NCBI RefSeq assembly: GCF_026339995.1
Contig: NZ_JAPEPT010000002.1
Span: 124,001-188,000 of the forward strand
DNA from: Streptomyces sp. NBC_01481
GTDB lineage: Bacteria > Actinomycetota > Actinomycetes > Streptomycetales > Streptomycetaceae
DNA: 64,000 bases
Direction of reading: 5' to 3'
Every line of letters begins with the position of its first letter. Positions within the stretch are counted from its first letter, which is position 1. The notes beneath the pieces are model-generated. The model saw only the letters and a list, made by a program, of their open reading frames with translations, ran no database searches and was not told the DNA's origin. The position numbers and the translations under genes are program-made. Shown here piece after piece: positions 63,398 through 64,000 of the stretch.

Positions 63398-63913
63398 ATG
63401 CTGTTTGACGTTCAGCCTTGCCTCAAGGGCGAATTGGTCGAACTCAGGCCACTCCGCGCGGAAGACTACGCAGACCTCTATGCCGTCGCGGCGGACCCGC
63501 TCGTCTGGGAGCAGCATCCCGACCCCGAGCGATACCTGGAAAGGGCGTTCAGCGGCTACTTTCGCGACGCCCTGGAATCCGGAGGGGCGTTGGTCGTCAT
63601 CGACAACGAAGACGGCCGTCTCATCGGGTCCTCGCGGTACCACGGGTACGACGAGGAGCGTGACGAGGTCGAAATCGGCTGGTCGTTCCTGGCCCGGTCG
63701 CACTGGGGCGGCCGCTACAACCGTGAGCTGAAAGAGCTCATGCTGGACCATGCCTTCCGGTTCGTCAGCAGCGTCATCTTCCTCGTCGGGCCCGACAACC
63801 TGCGTTCCCAGCGTGCTGTGGAGAAGATCGGTGGCGTACGGGCGGGCTCACGGCTCGACGGGAGTGGGCAGCAGAGTCTCCTCTACCGGATCGAGGCCTC
63901 CACCCGGCCTTGA
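63398..63913 (+). CDS. GNAT family N-acetyltransferase
   Basis: Protein of 171 residues, acetyltransferase_3-type GNAT. It has L-R-P-L-R-A-E-D-Y-A-D-L near the N-terminus, I-G-W-S-F-L-A-R-S-H-W-G-G-R-Y-N for acetyl-CoA binding and S-Q-R-A-V-E-K-I-G-G at the end of the domain. The ATG at 63398 has GGAG 8 bases upstream; an in-frame start at 63353 adds residues without support. Substrate unknown. Confidence 0.82.
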   Translation: MLFDVQPCLKGELVELRPLRAEDYADLYAVAADPLVWEQHPDPERYLERAFSGYFRDALESGGALVVIDNEDGRLIGSSRYHGYDEERDEVEIGWSFLARSHWGGRYNRELKELMLDHAFRFVSSVIFLVGPDNLRSQRAVEKIGGVRAGSRLDGSGQQSLLYRIEASTRP

Positions 63914-63982
63914 GGATGTCGGATCCGGTGCCTGGCGTCAGAATTGGCGTTATCTGCTGTTTCTGCCGGATCGGAGACATCC

Positions 63983-64000
63983 ATGAAGGACCTCAAGTTT
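63983..64000 (+). CDS. Start of a gene cut by the window edge
   Basis: ATG at 63983 preceded by GGAG with 6-base spacing opens a frame reading M-K-D-L-K-F up to the last base. Product cannot be told. The call rests only on the ribosome site and start codon. Confidence 0.35.

Overview
The window is GC-rich, has almost no coding gaps, uses many GTG starts, and carries the futalosine-type menaquinone genes, a Pls/PosA-type NRPS, a Ccs cytochrome c system, mycothiol-type and AraC/TetR/LysR regulators. All of this points to a Streptomyces chromosome core region. From memory, the order of menG, mqnC, mqnA, csp, mqnE, the ubiX/mqnP/UbiD-like cluster, ccs and hemL resembles the S. coelicolor SCO45xx to SCO44xx interval read backwards. 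I saw no rRNA, tRNA, CRISPR array, prophage or large biosynthetic cluster.

Layout. 1-9.3 kb: a secreted NlpC/P60 peptidase, the menaquinone-tail reductase, a GNAT, a zinc-ribbon membrane protein, and a minus-strand run mqnC - small imidazolonepropionase-like gene - menG - glsA. 9.3-13.8 kb: a Ser/Thr kinase, a secreted esterase, mqnA and a cold-shock gene with a structured leader. 13.9-18.5 kb: a two-gene RNA-repair operon (RNA ligase + polynucleotide kinase, then a four-domain RNA end-processing protein). 18.5-25.6 kb: DUF1992, an M1-type peptidase, a Pls/PosA NRPS whose pocket reads as lysine, and a TetR regulator. 25.8-30.4 kb: a collagen-like secreted protein divergent from a glycosyltransferase, small membrane proteins and a DUF2079 protein. 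30.6-35.4 kb: mqnE, an Lrp regulator, and the late menaquinone genes (UbiX-like, mqnP, UbiD-like). 35.5-39.8 kb: LysR, EamA, a nucleobase deaminase overlapping a 2OG-type oxygenase, and a broken sigma-factor gene. 39.8-47.4 kb: ccsB-resB-ccdA-tlpA, a Tat polysaccharide deacetylase, a histidine phosphatase and hemL. 47.6-64 kb: an accessory region with many regulators (AraC x2, MarR, TetR, LysR), GNATs, SDRs, a Mut7-C RNase, a hemA gene coupled to a DUF2306 membrane gene, and two near-identical 43-bp operators.

How the genes work together. Six to eight genes serve menaquinone (mqnA, mqnC, mqnE, mqnP, UbiX-like, UbiD-like, menG, tail reductase); mqnB and mqnD are not in the window. The ccs cluster plus hemL supplies covalent haem to respiratory cytochromes, so much of the window supports electron transport. 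The accessory end appears to have its own small regulon built on the 43-bp palindromes.

Non-coding structure. Four copies of a TA-flanked, inverted-repeat element (MITE-like) lie at 11.06, 37.80, 49.86 and 62.66 kb; their two ends differ between copies but match each other within a copy. Two copies of a different Streptomyces intergenic repeat sit between convergent genes at 18.94 and 52.90 kb. Strong hairpin terminators are seen at 1.31, 13.79 and 39.74 kb.
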